A stretch of 64,000 nucleotides of DNA from Rhizobium sophorae (GTDB taxonomy: Bacteria > Pseudomonadota > Alphaproteobacteria > Rhizobiales > Rhizobiaceae). Position numbers and translations under genes: made by a program. Positions within the stretch are counted from its first letter, which is position 1. The number at the start of each line of letters is the position of its first letter. Under the pieces are notes generated by a model. The model saw nothing but the letters and a program-made list of their open reading frames with translations, had not been told where the DNA came from and did no database searches. Below are positions 62,616 through 64,000 of the stretch, one piece after another. The stretch is from positions 1-64,000 of the forward strand of contig NZ_JABFCN010000005.1 in the NCBI RefSeq assembly GCF_013087515.1. The letters run 5' to 3'.

Positions 62616-62790
62616 TCTTCGAACAACGAATTGAAAACATTAAACAATCGATGATTTGGTCGAGCATCAGGATAAACCATCGCCATCTCGGGCCATGGAC
62701 GTCTTTCCTCGTTTCGGTCTAAACTTCGCCCTTCTGATGCAGAAGAAGACCTAGACTGCCCGCAACGTGGCGGGGAGCAAGGGAGCAGGC

Positions 62791-63420
62791 GTGACGGATC
62801 CATACGATATTCTCGGCGTTGAACGCGATGCGGACGAGGCGCAGCTGAAGGCCGCCTATCGGCGCCTGGCGAAGGTTGCCCACCCCGATTCAGGTGGTGA
62901 TTCGGACGCCTTTGCCAATCTGCAGAAAGCCTACGGGCTGCTTCTCGATCCGGTCCGGCGCAAGGTCTACGACGATACCGGCTACGACGTCGAATTCGCC
63001 GATGCGGCCGAATTGCAGGCGCTCGTGATGATCGAGAAGCTCGTCACCGATGCGGTGCTCGACGAACGCGCACCCGGAAGTTTCGATCCCGTCGCCGTCA
63101 TGCAGGACAGCCTCTCCGAGGAACTGCGCAAGGCGCGTTTCAGCAAGAGCGAGCTGGAGCGCCACGCCTCGCGCATCGGACTGCATCTGGAACGGCTCGA
63201 AAAACAGTCCGGCCGCGATGTGCTCGCCCACATGTTCCGCGCCCGCATCGAGGCGATCTCCAAGGCGGTCGCCGAAACCGAGGCGAAGATCAAGGCGACG
63301 GAACGCGCCGCCGACATGCTCAGCGGCTATGTCTACGACATCGATCCGCCGCCGCTGCCGGATGACGCGGTTACCAGCATCGAATGGGCCGAGCCCTCCA
63401 GAAACCGCTCCACCGGCTGA
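62791..63420 (+). CDS. J-domain protein
   Basis: A 209-residue protein with an N-terminal J domain (PYDILGVERDADEAQLKAAY, RRLAKVAHPDSGGDSDAFAN, with the HPD motif) and a helical C-terminal part (ELERHASRIGLHLERLEKQS, RIEAISKAVAETEAKIKATE), but no Gly/Phe or Cys-repeat region as in DnaJ. It is thus a type III co-chaperone that stimulates DnaK for a special client. GTG at 62791 has GGGAG five bases upstream; GTG at 62767 is less likely. Confidence 0.85.
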   Translation: MTDPYDILGVERDADEAQLKAAYRRLAKVAHPDSGGDSDAFANLQKAYGLLLDPVRRKVYDDTGYDVEFADAAELQALVMIEKLVTDAVLDERAPGSFDPVAVMQDSLSEELRKARFSKSELERHASRIGLHLERLEKQSGRDVLAHMFRARIEAISKAVAETEAKIKATERAADMLSGYVYDIDPPPLPDDAVTSIEWAEPSRNRSTG

Positions 63421-63441
63421 CGGCGTAAGCCGCCGCTGATC

Positions 63442-64000
63442 TCAATAAGACAGCTTCGGATACCAGTCCGCCGGCCGGCCTTCAGGCGTCGAATCGATGA
63501 CGGTCCAGAGCGGCATCAGGTCGGGGGCGCCGCGCGGATCCTCGCCGGGATCGGCCGTCACCTCGCCCATCTCCTGGCTCCAGAAATGGCGGACGCTGCC
63601 GTCGCGGCGCGTGAAGACGTTGAATGCGGCGTCATCGCCGCCGCCCCTGCCGATGGCGTGATAGTCGCGGCTGTAATCGCCCGTCGTGTCGGAATAGAGC
63701 GGCAGGTGGTGCCAGCCGCGTTCCTTCTTGAAGGCGAGCAGCCTGCCGATCGGCGAAAGCGCGACGACGGCAAGGGCGGCGCGCTGCTGGATGTCAGGCA
63801 CCTCGCCGTCCCAGGCCGACAGCAGCGAGGTGCACATCGGGCATGGGCGCTCGCGTTCCGGGCCGAACATGTAACTGTAGACGATCAGCGTCTCCTTGTC
63901 GGCGAAGAGTTCGCTGAAGGATATCGGCCCGTCGCTGCCTTCGAAGCGGTAGTCTTTCGTCACCTCGCCGCCCGGCGGCAGCGCCCGGCGCTGTACCGCC
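63442..64000 (-). CDS. DUF899 thioredoxin-fold protein (N-terminus beyond window)
   Basis: At least 186 residues of a DUF899 protein, a thioredoxin-like family. It contains DYRFEGSDGPISFSELFADK, LIVYSYMFGPERERPCPMCT (CPMC redox-like motif), LAFKKERGWHHLPLYSDTTG and FNVFTRRDGSVRHFWSQEM. A GTG at 63963 could start it, but the frame stays open to the edge with family-like RRALPPGGEV, so the true start is outside. Function unknown. Confidence 0.82.
   Translation of the reverse strand, partial: AVQRRALPPGGEVTKDYRFEGSDGPISFSELFADKETLIVYSYMFGPERERPCPMCTSLLSAWDGEVPDIQQRAALAVVALSPIGRLLAFKKERGWHHLPLYSDTTGDYSRDYHAIGRGGGDDAAFNVFTRRDGSVRHFWSQEMGEVTADPGEDPRGAPDLMPLWTVIDSTPEGRPADWYPKLSY

Overview
The window looks like a replicon, probably a plasmid or chromid, of a fast-growing Rhizobium (leguminosarum/etli type). 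This rests on the alpha-proteobacterial GC-rich coding style, a RSF1010/Ti-type oriT beside a MobQ relaxase, an agp-type alpha-galactoside operon, a complete hut cluster with the HutF/HutG branch, a DUF982 gene, and several Rhizobium-style intergenic palindromic repeats. The assignment is inference from content; no database was searched.

Region 1 (1-17.9 kb) is accessory and decaying. It opens with a conjugation remnant: traA N-terminus, oriT with a recognisable nic site, a traC/traD-like gene, and a traG that has lost its first half. A hipBA toxin-antitoxin pair follows, with traG-derived sequence on both sides. Then come a WGR-domain protein, an ArdC-like antirestriction protein, a diguanylate cyclase with its PAS half deleted, a secreted nuclease, a frameshifted OmpA/MotB-like gene, a PPP-like phosphatase, a frameshifted AbiEii-like nucleotidyltransferase, an AI-2E-family membrane protein with an acidic tail, a 2H phosphoesterase, a gutted NUDIX-like gene, a nucleotidyltransferase, an intact NUDIX hydrolase and small orphan genes. 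At least five genes here are broken.

Region 2 (17.9-29.2 kb) is an alpha-galactoside system. A divergent AraC regulator faces an operon of GH4 alpha-galactosidase, periplasmic binding protein, two permeases, a fused double ATPase and a second GH4 enzyme, closed by a strong terminator. A SAM methyltransferase is next. Region 3 (29.4-37.0 kb) holds an Xre-type regulator with two tiny genes, an FAD/GcvT demethylating dehydrogenase, an MscS channel with a cyclic-nucleotide-binding-like domain, a COG4280-like membrane protein pair and a PAP2 phosphatase.

Region 4 (37.3-48.3 kb) is the least ordinary intact block. A lone receiver, a FixJ/LuxR response regulator and a kinase with a periplasmic ABC-substrate-binding-type sensor lie divergent to an arylsulfatase, a HAD phosphatase, a secreted octaheme cytochrome c fused to HEAT/TPR-like repeats, two outer-membrane-type proteins and a small exported protein. 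I infer one regulated envelope system for a sulfated or phosphorylated compound with a redox component.

Region 5 (48.3-62.6 kb) is histidine metabolism plus a paralogous module. hutIHGUD and the divergent hutF make the five-step route histidine, urocanate, imidazolonepropionate, formiminoglutamate, formylglutamate, glutamate. A HutC-type operator lies between hutF and hutI. Beside it is a polar-amino-acid ABC importer whose last gene is a HutH paralogue that lacks exactly the Ala-Ser-Gly triad that forms the MIO cofactor. Its start and end overlaps look intact, so it may be a new-function or pseudoenzyme member of the family. The window ends with a J-domain protein and a partial DUF899 protein.
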